From an uncultured Slackia sp. (GTDB lineage: Bacteria; Actinomycetota; Coriobacteriia; Coriobacteriales; Eggerthellaceae): a stretch of 19,314 bases of DNA. The DNA is taken from contig CALBLG010000047.1 of assembly GCA_937895975.1 (NCBI GenBank), positions 1 to 19,314 of the forward strand, written 5' to 3'. This document shows, piece after piece, positions 1 through 6,634 of the stretch. Positions within the stretch are counted from its first letter, which is position 1. The number at the start of each line of letters is the position of its first letter. The position numbers and the translations under genes are program-made. Under the pieces are notes generated by a model. The model did not search any database. It saw nothing but the letters and a program-made list of their open reading frames with translations, and was not told the origin of the DNA.

Positions 1-249
1 CTTTCCGTGCAAGATTTCATCACTCGTTCCTCGGTCATTTGCTACACGCCCGAGGGCCTTATGAACGACGCGCCCGCCACGCAAACCATGGCCCAGGCCG
101 AAGGCTTGTGGGCGCACGCCCTTTCCGCCGGCTTGCGCCGCAAGATGGTCGAGGAGGGGCTTTCCGGCTACGATGGCGTCGATTTGGGCGACATCAACCG
201 CATTGCGTGGCCGGTCGATTTGGCTGCCCCCAAGAAGGCGGGCGAGTAG
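1..249 (+). CDS. hisD: Histidinol dehydrogenase, C-terminal end (partial)
   Basis: This is the last 82 codons of a gene that enters from outside the window; frame 1 is open from base 1 to the TAG at 247-249. The translated start, LSVQDFITRSSVICYTPEG, matches the conserved C-terminal stretch of HisD ('SVxDFxKR/T..'), and is followed by the helical tail with the A-x-A-E-G-L motif seen in the family. HisD is an NAD- and zinc-dependent enzyme that oxidises histidinol to histidine in two steps. The catalytic residues lie upstream and cannot be checked here. It is followed after only 3 nt by hisC, so it is the upstream member of the his operon. The identification rests on the C-terminal motif plus the operon position and is quite secure. 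Confidence 0.93.
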   Translation, partial: LSVQDFITRSSVICYTPEGLMNDAPATQTMAQAEGLWAHALSAGLRRKMVEEGLSGYDGVDLGDINRIAWPVDLAAPKKAGE

Positions 250-252
250 CCC

Positions 253-1353
253 ATGGCGCAGCTTTCGGAACGCGTGCGCGGCTTGGTGCAGCCGTATTTG
301 GCGGGCATCGAGCCGTACGACCCGAATTTCACGCCGTGCCGCGTGAATCTTTCGGCGAACGAGAACACGTATCCCATGCCGGTCGAGGCGCGCGCGTCGA
401 TCGACGCCGCGCTTGCGGCCACGCCGCTCAATCGCTACCCCGACCCCATGTCCAACGATCTTCGCGCCGAAATTGCCGCATGGCACGGCGTGGATGCGAA
501 TTGCGTATGCGTTGGCAACGGCGGCGACGAGCTGCTGTACAACTTCCTGCTTGCATTCGGCGGAGAGGGGCGCACGCTGCTCAATTGTCCGCCGTGTTTT
601 TCCGAATACGCGTTTTTCGCGTCGCTCGCGCAAACCGATGTGCTCGACGTATGGCGCGATAAAGTGACGTTCCAGCTCGACCAAGCGGCCGTGCTGGCTG
701 CGGCGCCGAGATGCAATTTGGCCATCGTCACCTCGCCGAACAATCCCACGGGCGATTTGGCGCCGGTCGATTTCGTGCGCGAGTTGTGCGCGGCGTGCCC
801 CGGTTTGGTGATGGTCGATGAGGCGTATGGCGAATTCGCCGACCCGTCGACGTCGTGCGAAGGCTTGCTGGCCGAGTGCGACAACCTCGTGGTGCTGCAT
901 ACGCTCTCCAAAGCATTCGGCATGGCTGGCACGCGCTTGGGCTATGTGATTGCTGCGCCCGACGTCATCGACGCGTTCGGCGCCATTCGCCAAATTTATT
1001 CGGTGAACGTGCTCACGCAGGCGGCGGCGCTTGCGGCCGTTCGCGCGCGCGACCAGTTCGCGCCTGTTGTGGCGCACATCCGCGAAGAGCGCTCGCGCCT
1101 GCTTGCCGGAATTCGCACGCTTGCCGCCGACGGCTACGCGATCGAATCGTGGCCAAGCGAGGCGAACTTCGTGCTCGTGCGCACGCCGAACGCCACGCGC
1201 GTTCGCGAGCGCATGCGCGACGAGAAGTCGATTCTCGTGCGCGATTTCAGCTACGCGCCCGGCTTGGCCGATTGCCTGCGCATCACGGTTGGCACGCCCG
1301 ACGAAAATACGGAAGTGCTTGTCGCCCTCGCCGAACTCGTAGAAAAGGAGTAG
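253..1353 (+). CDS. hisC: Histidinol-phosphate aminotransferase (HisC)
   Basis: This 366-residue protein of normal family length is a PLP-dependent class I/II aminotransferase. It converts imidazole-acetol phosphate plus glutamate to histidinol phosphate and 2-oxoglutarate in the cytoplasm. The N-terminal LSANEN motif (33-38) and RYPD (61-64) are typical HisC substrate-binding signatures. SPNNPTG (161-167) and the DEAY motif (189-192) bind the cofactor. TLSKAFGMAG carries the Schiff-base lysine at K220, and the RLGY motif follows. The ATG lies 3 nt after the hisD stop in a TAG-CCC-ATG junction, with a G-rich stretch in the hisD tail acting as a weak ribosome binding site. The final codons encode LVEKE and supply an AAAAGGAG Shine-Dalgarno sequence for hisB. 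Nothing appears broken. Confidence 0.97.
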   Translation: MAQLSERVRGLVQPYLAGIEPYDPNFTPCRVNLSANENTYPMPVEARASIDAALAATPLNRYPDPMSNDLRAEIAAWHGVDANCVCVGNGGDELLYNFLLAFGGEGRTLLNCPPCFSEYAFFASLAQTDVLDVWRDKVTFQLDQAAVLAAAPRCNLAIVTSPNNPTGDLAPVDFVRELCAACPGLVMVDEAYGEFADPSTSCEGLLAECDNLVVLHTLSKAFGMAGTRLGYVIAAPDVIDAFGAIRQIYSVNVLTQAAALAAVRARDQFAPVVAHIREERSRLLAGIRTLAADGYAIESWPSEANFVLVRTPNATRVRERMRDEKSILVRDFSYAPGLADCLRITVGTPDENTEVLVALAELVEKE

Positions 1354-1356
1354 CCC

Positions 1357-1944
1357 ATGTCCCGATACGCCGAAGTCTCGCGCACGACGGGCGAGACTGA
1401 CATTACGGTGAAACTCAACCTCGACGGTACGGGCGCGTGCGACATCGCGACGGGCGTGCCGTTTTTCGACCATATGCTGAACGCGTTCGGCCGCCACGGC
1501 CTGTTCGATTTGACGGTGCATGCGACGGGCGATACCGAGGTCGACGCGCATCATACGGTCGAGGATGTGGGCATTGTGCTGGGCGAGGCATTCGCGCGGG
1601 CGCTTGGCAACAAGGCTGGCATCACGCGATTCGCCGACGTAGCCATTCCCATGGACGAGACTCTGGTTATGGCGGCGGTGGACATTTCGGGCCGCGGCCA
1701 AGCGTATTGCGACCTGCCTATTCCCGCGCCGCGCGTGGGCGATTTCGATACCGAGCTCGCGGTGGAGTTCTTTTATGCGTTCGCGCGCGACGCAAAGCTC
1801 ACGCTGCATGTGCGCGAGTTGGCCGGCGCGAATTCCCACCACATCATCGAGGCCGCGTTCAAGGCATGCGGCCGTGCGATGCGCCGAGCCTGCGAGCTCG
1901 ACCCGCGTGTGCAGGGCGTGCCTTCCACGAAGGGGTTGTTGTAA
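1357..1944 (+). CDS. hisB: Imidazoleglycerol-phosphate dehydratase (HisB, monofunctional)
   Basis: This 195-residue protein is the dehydratase that converts imidazoleglycerol phosphate to imidazole-acetol phosphate using two Mn ions. Metal-ligand signatures are intact: FDHMLNAFGRHG (37-48), DAHHTVED (63-70) and NSHHIIEAAFKA (159-170). There is no N-terminal HAD phosphatase domain, unlike the fused enterobacterial HisB, so histidinol phosphatase must be encoded elsewhere; the PHP gene at 5655-6557 is the candidate. The start is set by AAGGAG six nt upstream of the ATG, embedded in the end of hisC. The stop TAA overlaps the hisH ATG by one base (TAATG), which suggests translational coupling. 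Confidence 0.97.
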   Translation: MSRYAEVSRTTGETDITVKLNLDGTGACDIATGVPFFDHMLNAFGRHGLFDLTVHATGDTEVDAHHTVEDVGIVLGEAFARALGNKAGITRFADVAIPMDETLVMAAVDISGRGQAYCDLPIPAPRVGDFDTELAVEFFYAFARDAKLTLHVRELAGANSHHIIEAAFKACGRAMRRACELDPRVQGVPSTKGLL

Positions 1945-2684
1945 TGGCGGCGAACATCGTGGTGGTCGACTACCACAAGGGCAATTTGTCGAGCGTTGTG
2001 CGTGGGCTTGCGCGTGCGGGCGCGAATGCGAAGGCCAGCGACAACCCTGATGATATTCGCGCCGCCGATGGCGTTGTGCTTCCTGGCGTGGGGTCGTTCT
2101 ACGACGCTATCGCGTTCATGCAGAAATCGGGTCAGGCGGCCGCTGTGGTCGAGCGCGTTTCGGATGGTGCGCCGTTTTTGGGAATTTGCCTGGGCCTGCA
2201 GCTGCTTTTCGAACGCGGCGACGAGGGCGTGCCCGTTGATGCGCCGCTTTCGGCCGCTCAAGATGCTGCTGGCTCGGGCCTCGAGCCAGCAGCGGTGTTC
2301 CAGGCCGATGGCAAGCGTTGGGTGCGCGGCCTGGGCATTCTTCGGGGTTCGTGCACGCGTCTGGAATCGTCGCGTTTGAAGGTTCCCCATGTGGGGTGGG
2401 ACCAGGTGCATCTTACGAGCGCTGGGCGTGCGTGCCCGCTTTTGGAAGGCTTCCCCGAGGGCGCGAATATGTATTTCACCCATTCTTATGCCGTGGATTG
2501 CGATGCCGACCCCTGCGATGTGGCGGCGCGAACGCACTACACGCGCAGCTTTTCATGCGTGGCGGCGCGCGGCAACGTGTTCGGATGCCAATTCCATCCC
2601 GAAAAATCGTCGTCTCGCGGGCTCGACATTCTGAAGAATTTTGCGGCCATCGTCGCTGCGGCCGCCGAACAGGAAAAGGAGTAG
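1944..2684 (+). CDS. hisH: Imidazole glycerol phosphate synthase, glutaminase subunit (HisH)
   Basis: This is a class I glutamine amidotransferase of 246 residues that supplies ammonia to HisF for closing the imidazole ring. The nucleophile is C82 in LGICLGLQLLF, the oxyanion-strand motif is LPGVGSF (46-52), and the His-Glu pair is H218/E220 in CQFHPEKSS. The family is usually about 200-215 residues. The excess comes from an Ala/Pro-rich insertion at about residues 94-128, between the nucleophile loop and the conserved GLGIL segment. The start is the ATG in the TAATG overlap with hisB, with AAGGGG about 9 nt upstream. The reading frame is open far upstream inside hisB, but that part is a shadow. 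Its terminal EQEKE codons provide the AAAAGGAG site for hisA. Confidence 0.96.
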   Translation: MAANIVVVDYHKGNLSSVVRGLARAGANAKASDNPDDIRAADGVVLPGVGSFYDAIAFMQKSGQAAAVVERVSDGAPFLGICLGLQLLFERGDEGVPVDAPLSAAQDAAGSGLEPAAVFQADGKRWVRGLGILRGSCTRLESSRLKVPHVGWDQVHLTSAGRACPLLEGFPEGANMYFTHSYAVDCDADPCDVAARTHYTRSFSCVAARGNVFGCQFHPEKSSSRGLDILKNFAAIVAAAAEQEKE

Positions 2685-2687
2685 CCC

Positions 2688-3425
2688 ATGATCGTGTTTC
2701 CCGCAATCGATTTGGTTGCCGGCAAGGTCGTGCGCCTTCAGCGCGGCGATCGTTCGCGCATGACGGTCTATTCCGACGACCCGGCGGCTGTCGCCCGCGA
2801 TTTCGTGTCGCAGGGTGCGCAGTGGCTCCATGTAGTCGACCTCTCAGCTGCGTTCGAGGAAGATGATGCGGCTCGCGAGGCCAATTCCAAGGCCATCGCG
2901 GCGCTTTGCAAAGTTGAAGGCATTTCCATCGACGTGGGGGGCGGTGTTCGATCGCTGCGGCGCATCGACGAGCTTGCGGGCTTGGGCGCGGAGCGCATCG
3001 CCATGGGCACCGTGCTTGTGCGCGACGAGGCGTTCGCCCAGGCGGCGGCTGAGCAGTTCGGCGAGCTGCTTGTGGCCGATGTGGCTGCGAAAGATGGCCA
3101 GGTGAAGGTGAACGGCTGGCGCGAAGGCGTTTCCGCCTCGGCCGACGAAGTGGTGGGGCGCCTGGCGAGCCAGGGCTTCAAACATCTTGTGTTTACCGAT
3201 ATCGCGCGCGACGGCATGCAGACCGGCATCGATGTGGAAGCGTATCGGCATATCGCGCAGGTCGCGGGCTTTCCCGTGGTGGCGTCGGGCGGTATTTCGA
3301 CCACGGCCGACATCGCCTCGCTTGCCGCAGTTGGCGATGCCATCGAGGGCTGCATTACGGGCCGTGCGCTCTACGAAGGCGCGTTCACGCTTGCCGAGGC
3401 GCTTGCCGCAGCGAAGGGGGAATAG
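2688..3425 (+). CDS. hisA: ProFAR isomerase (HisA)
   Basis: This 245-residue TIM-barrel enzyme performs the Amadori isomerisation of ProFAR to PRFAR. The N-terminal VFPAIDLVAGKVVRL places the catalytic aspartate at D8. The second half-barrel has the matching DVAAKDG (131-137) and FTDIARDGMQTG (169-180) segments, and the phosphate sites VGGGVRS (83-89) and ASGGIST near the C-terminus are present. Some actinobacterial relatives (PriA) also act as TrpF. The sequence alone does not settle whether this one does, and no trp genes are visible nearby. The start is firmly set by AAGGAG six nt before the ATG in the TAG-CCC-ATG junction after hisH. Confidence 0.96.
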   Translation: MIVFPAIDLVAGKVVRLQRGDRSRMTVYSDDPAAVARDFVSQGAQWLHVVDLSAAFEEDDAAREANSKAIAALCKVEGISIDVGGGVRSLRRIDELAGLGAERIAMGTVLVRDEAFAQAAAEQFGELLVADVAAKDGQVKVNGWREGVSASADEVVGRLASQGFKHLVFTDIARDGMQTGIDVEAYRHIAQVAGFPVVASGGISTTADIASLAAVGDAIEGCITGRALYEGAFTLAEALAAAKGE

Positions 3426-3428
3426 CCC

Positions 3429-4211
3429 ATGCTTACGAAACGCGTGATTCCCTGTTTGGATGTGAAAAACGGCCGCGTGGTGAAGGGCGTGAACTTCGTC
3501 TCGCTGCGCGATGCGGGCGACCCGGTCGAGCTTGCCGCGGCGTACGATCGCGAAGGCGCCGATGAAGTAGTGTTTTTGGATATCACCGCCACAAGTGACG
3601 GCCGCGCAACCACCATCGACATGGCAAGCCATGCTTCCGAGGAGCTATCCATTCCCTATGCCGTGGGCGGTGGCTTCCGCGATTTGGCGGGCATGCGCGC
3701 CATGGTGGCAGCCGGTGCCGACAAAGTGTCGCTGAATTCGGCTGCCGTGCGCGACCCGTCGCTTATCACGGCCGCCGCGTCGGCATTCGGCAGCCAGGCC
3801 GTGGTGTGCGCTATCGACGCGAAGCGCGTGGGCAAACCCGGTGCCCCTGGCGCCGACAAATGGGAAGTGTTCACGGCCGGCGGGCGTAATGCTACGGGCC
3901 TCGATGCCGTTGAATGGGCCGCCGAGGCGGCGCGTCGCGGTGCCGGCGAAATTTTGCTTACCAGCATGGATCGCGATGGCACGAAGGCCGGTTTCGACAT
4001 CGCGCTTACCCGTGCGGTGGCGCGTGCCGTGCCTATTCCCGTCATCGCCAGCGGCGGCGTGGGCGAGCTGGAGCATTTCGCCGAAGGCGTCATCGAGGGC
4101 GAGGCCGACGCGGTGCTCGCGGCCAGCGTGTTTCACTTCGGCCAATTCAGCATTCGCCAGGTGAAGGAATACATGGCCAGCCAAGGCATTCCCGTCCGCC
4201 TTGACTTTTAG
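3429..4211 (+). CDS. hisF: Imidazole glycerol phosphate synthase, cyclase subunit (HisF)
   Basis: This 260-residue TIM-barrel subunit pairs with HisH and uses the channelled ammonia to convert PRFAR into imidazole glycerol phosphate and AICAR. The N-terminus LTKRVIPCLDVKNGRVVKG contains catalytic D11. CAIDAKR carries the second catalytic D130, and VGGGFRD (79-85) and ASGGVGE bind phosphate. The sequence VFTAGGRNATGLDAVEWA is typical of HisF. Length is normal. It is spaced exactly 3 nt from hisA (TAG-CCC-ATG), with GGGGGA upstream as the ribosome binding site. It is the last gene before the only sizeable gap in the operon (4212-4334). Confidence 0.97.
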   Translation: MLTKRVIPCLDVKNGRVVKGVNFVSLRDAGDPVELAAAYDREGADEVVFLDITATSDGRATTIDMASHASEELSIPYAVGGGFRDLAGMRAMVAAGADKVSLNSAAVRDPSLITAAASAFGSQAVVCAIDAKRVGKPGAPGADKWEVFTAGGRNATGLDAVEWAAEAARRGAGEILLTSMDRDGTKAGFDIALTRAVARAVPIPVIASGGVGELEHFAEGVIEGEADAVLAASVFHFGQFSIRQVKEYMASQGIPVRLDF

Positions 4212-4229
4212 CTGGTCGGGGAAGAGACA

Positions 4230-4260
4230 GTGGGTCAAAGGGACTGTCCCTTTAACCCAC
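4230..4260. repeat. Near-perfect palindrome in the hisF-hisI gap (REP-like)
   Basis: Two 15-nt arms, GTGGGTCAAAGGGAC (4230-4244) and GTCCCTTTAACCCAC (4246-4260), flank a single T. Fourteen of 15 positions pair, with one C/A mismatch at 4236/4254. It has no following T-run, so it is not a canonical terminator. Its placement inside an operon gap and its sharp symmetry resemble dispersed REP-type palindromes. Whether it recurs elsewhere in the genome cannot be seen from this window. In the transcript it could form a hairpin that moderates read-through or protects the upstream his mRNA. Confidence 0.7.
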
Positions 4261-4334
4261 CTAACGGCGATGCGGCGGCAACAAAGACGGGAACCCGACC
4301 CGTCCGCCAAGCAACTACACGCGAGAGGAAAACC

Positions 4335-4673
4335 ATGCAACTGAAATTCGACGATCGCGGGCTTATTCCCGCCGTCGTGCAGCAATACGATACGGGCGAA
4401 GTGCTCATGGTGGCATGGATGAACGCCGAGTCGCTAAAACTTACGCAGGAAACCGGTACCACGTGGTTCTGGAGCCGCAGCCGTCAAGAGCTGTGGAACA
4501 AAGGCGCGACCAGCGGAAACATGCAGCAGGTAATCTCAATCGACGCCGACTGCGACGCCGACACGCTGCTCGTGAAGGTCGATTCGCCCGGCCCGGCGTG
4601 CCATACCGGTTCGCGCAGCTGCTTTTTCAATCGAATCTACGACGCGCGCGGGCGCGCGGCAAAGGAGGAATAA
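4335..4673 (+). CDS. hisI: Phosphoribosyl-AMP cyclohydrolase (HisI)
   Basis: This 112-residue protein is the zinc enzyme that opens the adenine ring of PR-AMP, the third step of histidine synthesis. The family signatures are complete: MVAWMNAESL (25-34), TTWFWSRSRQELWNKGATSG split over two adjacent blocks (42-61), DADCDADTLL with the metal cysteines, and PGPACHTGSRSCFF near the C-terminus. I chose the ATG at 4335 because GAGAGGAAA lies just upstream and the protein then begins at the usual place. An in-frame ATG at 4230 would add 35 residues translated from the palindrome, so it is rejected. HisI and HisE are separate proteins here, unlike the fused enterobacterial HisIE. Confidence 0.97.
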   Translation: MQLKFDDRGLIPAVVQQYDTGEVLMVAWMNAESLKLTQETGTTWFWSRSRQELWNKGATSGNMQQVISIDADCDADTLLVKVDSPGPACHTGSRSCFFNRIYDARGRAAKEE

Positions 4674-4675
4674 CC

Positions 4676-4993
4676 ATGGGAGTTCGCACCGCAAACGTGC
4701 AGCCCGGCAACATCGGCGAGACCATTGAAAGCTTGGCCGCCACCATCCACGGCCGTCGTGAGGCAGATCCCAAGGAGAGCTACACGGCGCGTTTGCTCAC
4801 CGATGTGGAAGACGAGCTGCTGAAGAAGATCGCCGAAGAGGCAAGCGAAGTCATCATGGCGTGCAAGGATAACGACCACGACCACATTCGCTACGAGGCT
4901 GGCGATTTGGTGTATCACCTGCTGGTGACGCTCGAACGCTACGGCGTAACCATCGACGAACTAGCCGGAGAGCTGAACGCCCGCATGAAGTAG
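4676..4993 (+). CDS. hisE: Phosphoribosyl-ATP pyrophosphatase (HisE)
   Basis: This 105-residue all-helical MazG-like pyrophosphohydrolase converts PR-ATP to PR-AMP, the step before HisI. The signature KKIAEEASEVIMA (50-62) with its metal-binding glutamates, and EAGDLVYHLLV (74-84) with the acidic partner, are both present. A strong AAAGGAGG overlaps the end of hisI, and the ATG is 2 nt after the hisI stop, so the two are translationally linked. It is the last his gene in the window. No + strand hairpin with a T-run follows it, so where the his transcript ends is not evident. Confidence 0.96.
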   Translation: MGVRTANVQPGNIGETIESLAATIHGRREADPKESYTARLLTDVEDELLKKIAEEASEVIMACKDNDHDHIRYEAGDLVYHLLVTLERYGVTIDELAGELNARMK

Positions 4994-5009
4994 AACACTA
5001 TCGTTGGGT

Positions 5010-5032
5010 AAAAACGTACGGCTGCAGCCGTA
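5010..5032 (-). terminator. Possible - strand terminator after the DUF2075 fragment
   Basis: A 16-nt perfect palindrome, TACGGCTGCAGCCGTA (5017-5032), can fold into a 6-bp stem with a TGCA loop. On the - strand it is followed by CG and five Ts (5014-5010). The orientation fits the end of the truncated - strand gene that stops at 5034. The short stem makes it only moderately convincing. Confidence 0.45.
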
Positions 5033-5033
5033 A

Positions 5034-5564
5034 TCAGCGTTTCGCTGGCGTCTGGTGGTGCTGGGGGTATTGATTTTGGCGGATGGACATTACATGGTAA
5101 TCGCTTGCGGGCTGCGAGCGATTGCGCAGATATTCCCTTAGATCTGGATTCGTGGCATACACGTAACATCCCTTCATGCCCCTCGTCATGAGCGTTCGAT
5201 AGGTGTTTTTGATTATTTCATCGGCTAGACGGTGTGCGCGTTCGGGGTCTTGGGCCTCCATCTTCTTCAGACCTTTGATGGATTGGTCGGTTCGAGCCCT
5301 TTTCGTATAGTCGGTCACAATGTGGCCGTTTCCGTATCGCATGTCGTCGCCAATGATGACGCCGACATACTCGAATTCTAGACCTTGCGTGGTATGGATA
5401 CATCCTGCTTCGTGTATCGAGGTGGGGCTTATGGCGAAGGCTTCTCCGCCATCGAGGTTCCAGCTGATTTCGAAGTCGTCGATTTTTATTTCGTGAGTGT
5501 CGCGTGCCGGCAGAGGCGGCTCGTAAGCTGTGACTTCCAAAAAAATGCTAGCTGTACCTAGCAA
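5034..5564 (-). pseudogene. 5'-truncated DUF2075 / Schlafen-group-3-like helicase remnant
   Basis: About 170 codons resemble the C-terminal third of DUF2075 ATP-dependent DNA/RNA helicases. The recognisable helicase blocks are CIHTTQGLEFEYVGVIIG, followed by a YGNGHIVTDYTKRARTD segment, then NTYRTLMTRGMKGCYVYAT, which corresponds to motif VI. Intact members are several hundred residues and begin with a Walker A ATPase core. Here there is no Walker A or Walker B, and the only start is a TTG (5564) lying inside the terminator hairpin at 5539-5585. The frame is closed by a TAG in the hairpin's upstream arm. The first seven or so residues therefore derive from the hairpin and are not homologous protein. 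The stretch looks less GC-rich than its neighbours (not calculated). It sits between the his operon and the PHP gene and is probably a non-functional relic of a lost or transferred gene. Confidence 0.75.
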
Positions 5565-5585
5565 AAATGATAGGTACAGCTAGCA
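5539..5585 (-). terminator. Intrinsic terminator of the PHP phosphatase gene
   Basis: On the - strand a perfect 15-bp stem, TGCTAGCTGTACCTA with TAGGTACAGCTAGCA (5585-5571 and 5560-5546), surrounds a 10-nt loop. It is followed at once by seven Ts (5545-5539). This is a textbook rho-independent terminator about 70 nt beyond the PHP stop codon. It also lies at the truncated edge of the DUF2075 fragment, insulating that fragment from upstream transcription. Confidence 0.88.
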
Positions 5586-5654
5586 ATAATCTGAGCCTTG
5601 CTCTAAAGGTGTCGGAAGAACATTGTCTGATGCGATAAGGATCCGCTGCGTAAC

Positions 5655-6557
5655 CTACAGCCTCCAGCTTTCCCAGCTGCCGTCGGCGCGTGGGACATCG
5701 AAGCTGCGATAACCAGCTTCGTATGCATGCCGTTGCGCTTCGGCGACGCCCCAGCATATGTCGGTCGCCATATGCGCGTCCGACCCAAGCGTGATGGGAA
5801 TGCCCGCTTTGCAGAAACGCTCTAGCAGGCCGGCGGCAGGGTAGTAGTCGGACAGGCCCTTGCGAAGCGATGCTGTGGAAAGCTCAACGCGCCGCCCGGT
5901 GTCGTGGGCGCATTCGGCCATTTCATCCCAGAGCTTCTTGATGCCCGAAGGCGCGGGCCAACCGTCCTGCGAAAACCGCATGGGCAAATCGGGGTGGGCC
6001 ATGGAATCGAATCCGATGGGGCTCTCGCACGCCGCGCACCAGGCGTCTACGTATGCGCGCCACACGCCTGCCGCCCCAAGCTCTTTCCAAATGTGCGTGT
6101 CTTCGGAATAGTCGATCCAACCGGCGCCCATTCCGGGCGTATCGGCAGCCGCGATGCAATCGCAGCCGGCCTCGCGTGCGGCAACCGACACGTCGCCGGC
6201 TGGCCCAACCCAGTGCACGCTACCAAGTTTCACCTGCGCCGCACAGGCCCAGGCGGCGACATTCGCCTCGCAGCCGGGGTACCAATCGCACTCGAACCCG
6301 AAAATGAAATCCATGTCGGGCGCGATTTCTGCGGCAAGCTCGCTCGCGGCGTCGAATGCGGCCTTGTGCGCCGCCAAATCGCGCAGGGGCACCTGGCATT
6401 CGCAGCGTGGATCCATACTTGCCGGCAGCGTTAAATGGTCGGTCGATACCAATACGCGGCACCCCGCCGCCGCAGCCGCGCGCACGTTTTCTTCGAAAGA
6501 CGACTCTCCGTCAGAGTAGAATGTATGGGTATGGCAATCGATTAAAGGCGCGCGCAC
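5655..6557 (-). CDS. PHP-family phosphoesterase, probable histidinol-phosphatase
   Basis: This 300-residue protein has the PHP-domain metal motifs in order: DCHTHTFYSDG with H9, H11 and D16; STDH with D40/H41; FGFECDW with E89; SVHWVG with H115; MAHPD with H188; VELST with E225; and LGSDAH with D260/H262. It is thus a trinuclear-metal phosphoesterase of the HisK/HisJ type. Histidinol-phosphate phosphatases of this family dephosphorylate histidinol phosphate. The neighbouring his operon has a monofunctional HisB and no other phosphatase, so that role is a well-supported inference; another phosphomonoester substrate is possible. I chose GTG 6557 because GGAGG (6568-6564) sits six nt upstream. 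The in-frame ATG at 6572 includes that Shine-Dalgarno sequence and has none of its own. It is transcribed divergently from infC and ends with a strong terminator. Confidence 0.88.
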   Translation of the reverse strand: MRAPLIDCHTHTFYSDGESSFEENVRAAAAAGCRVLVSTDHLTLPASMDPRCECQVPLRDLAAHKAAFDAASELAAEIAPDMDFIFGFECDWYPGCEANVAAWACAAQVKLGSVHWVGPAGDVSVAAREAGCDCIAAADTPGMGAGWIDYSEDTHIWKELGAAGVWRAYVDAWCAACESPIGFDSMAHPDLPMRFSQDGWPAPSGIKKLWDEMAECAHDTGRRVELSTASLRKGLSDYYPAAGLLERFCKAGIPITLGSDAHMATDICWGVAEAQRHAYEAGYRSFDVPRADGSWESWRL

Positions 6558-6586
6558 GATTTTCCTCCACATCTCGGAATTTCTTG

Positions 6587-6616
6587 TTGCAAACCAAAAT
6601 AGAATGCTGCTATTAT
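6587..6616 (+). promoter_or_regulatory. Promoter of infC-rpmI-rplT
   Basis: A TTGCAA -35 (6587-6592) and TATTAT -10 (6611-6616) are separated by 18 nt. The -10 is extended by TGC directly upstream. The start of transcription would fall near 6623, giving a leader of about 160 nt before infC. Confidence 0.7.
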
Positions 6617-6617
6617 A
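6612..6617 (-). promoter_or_regulatory. Probable -10 of the divergent PHP gene promoter
   Basis: Read on the - strand this is a perfect TATAAT overlapping the + strand TATTAT of infC by five bases. No good -35 is seen (TTGCCT at a 19-nt spacing is the best candidate). The transcript would start near 6604, about 48 nt upstream of the GTG start codon. Confidence 0.45.
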
Positions 6618-6634
6618 TTTGAGCTGTTTCAAGC

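Noticed and set aside
4230..4334. Upstream ATG extension of hisI
   Set aside because: The extra 35 residues would be translated from the palindrome and resemble no HisI N-terminus; ATG 4335 has a ribosome binding site.
5017..5047. + strand terminator for the his operon
   Set aside because: The palindrome and the adjacent CAGCG-TTT-CGCTG hairpin are not followed by a T-run on the + strand; the T-run is on the - strand.
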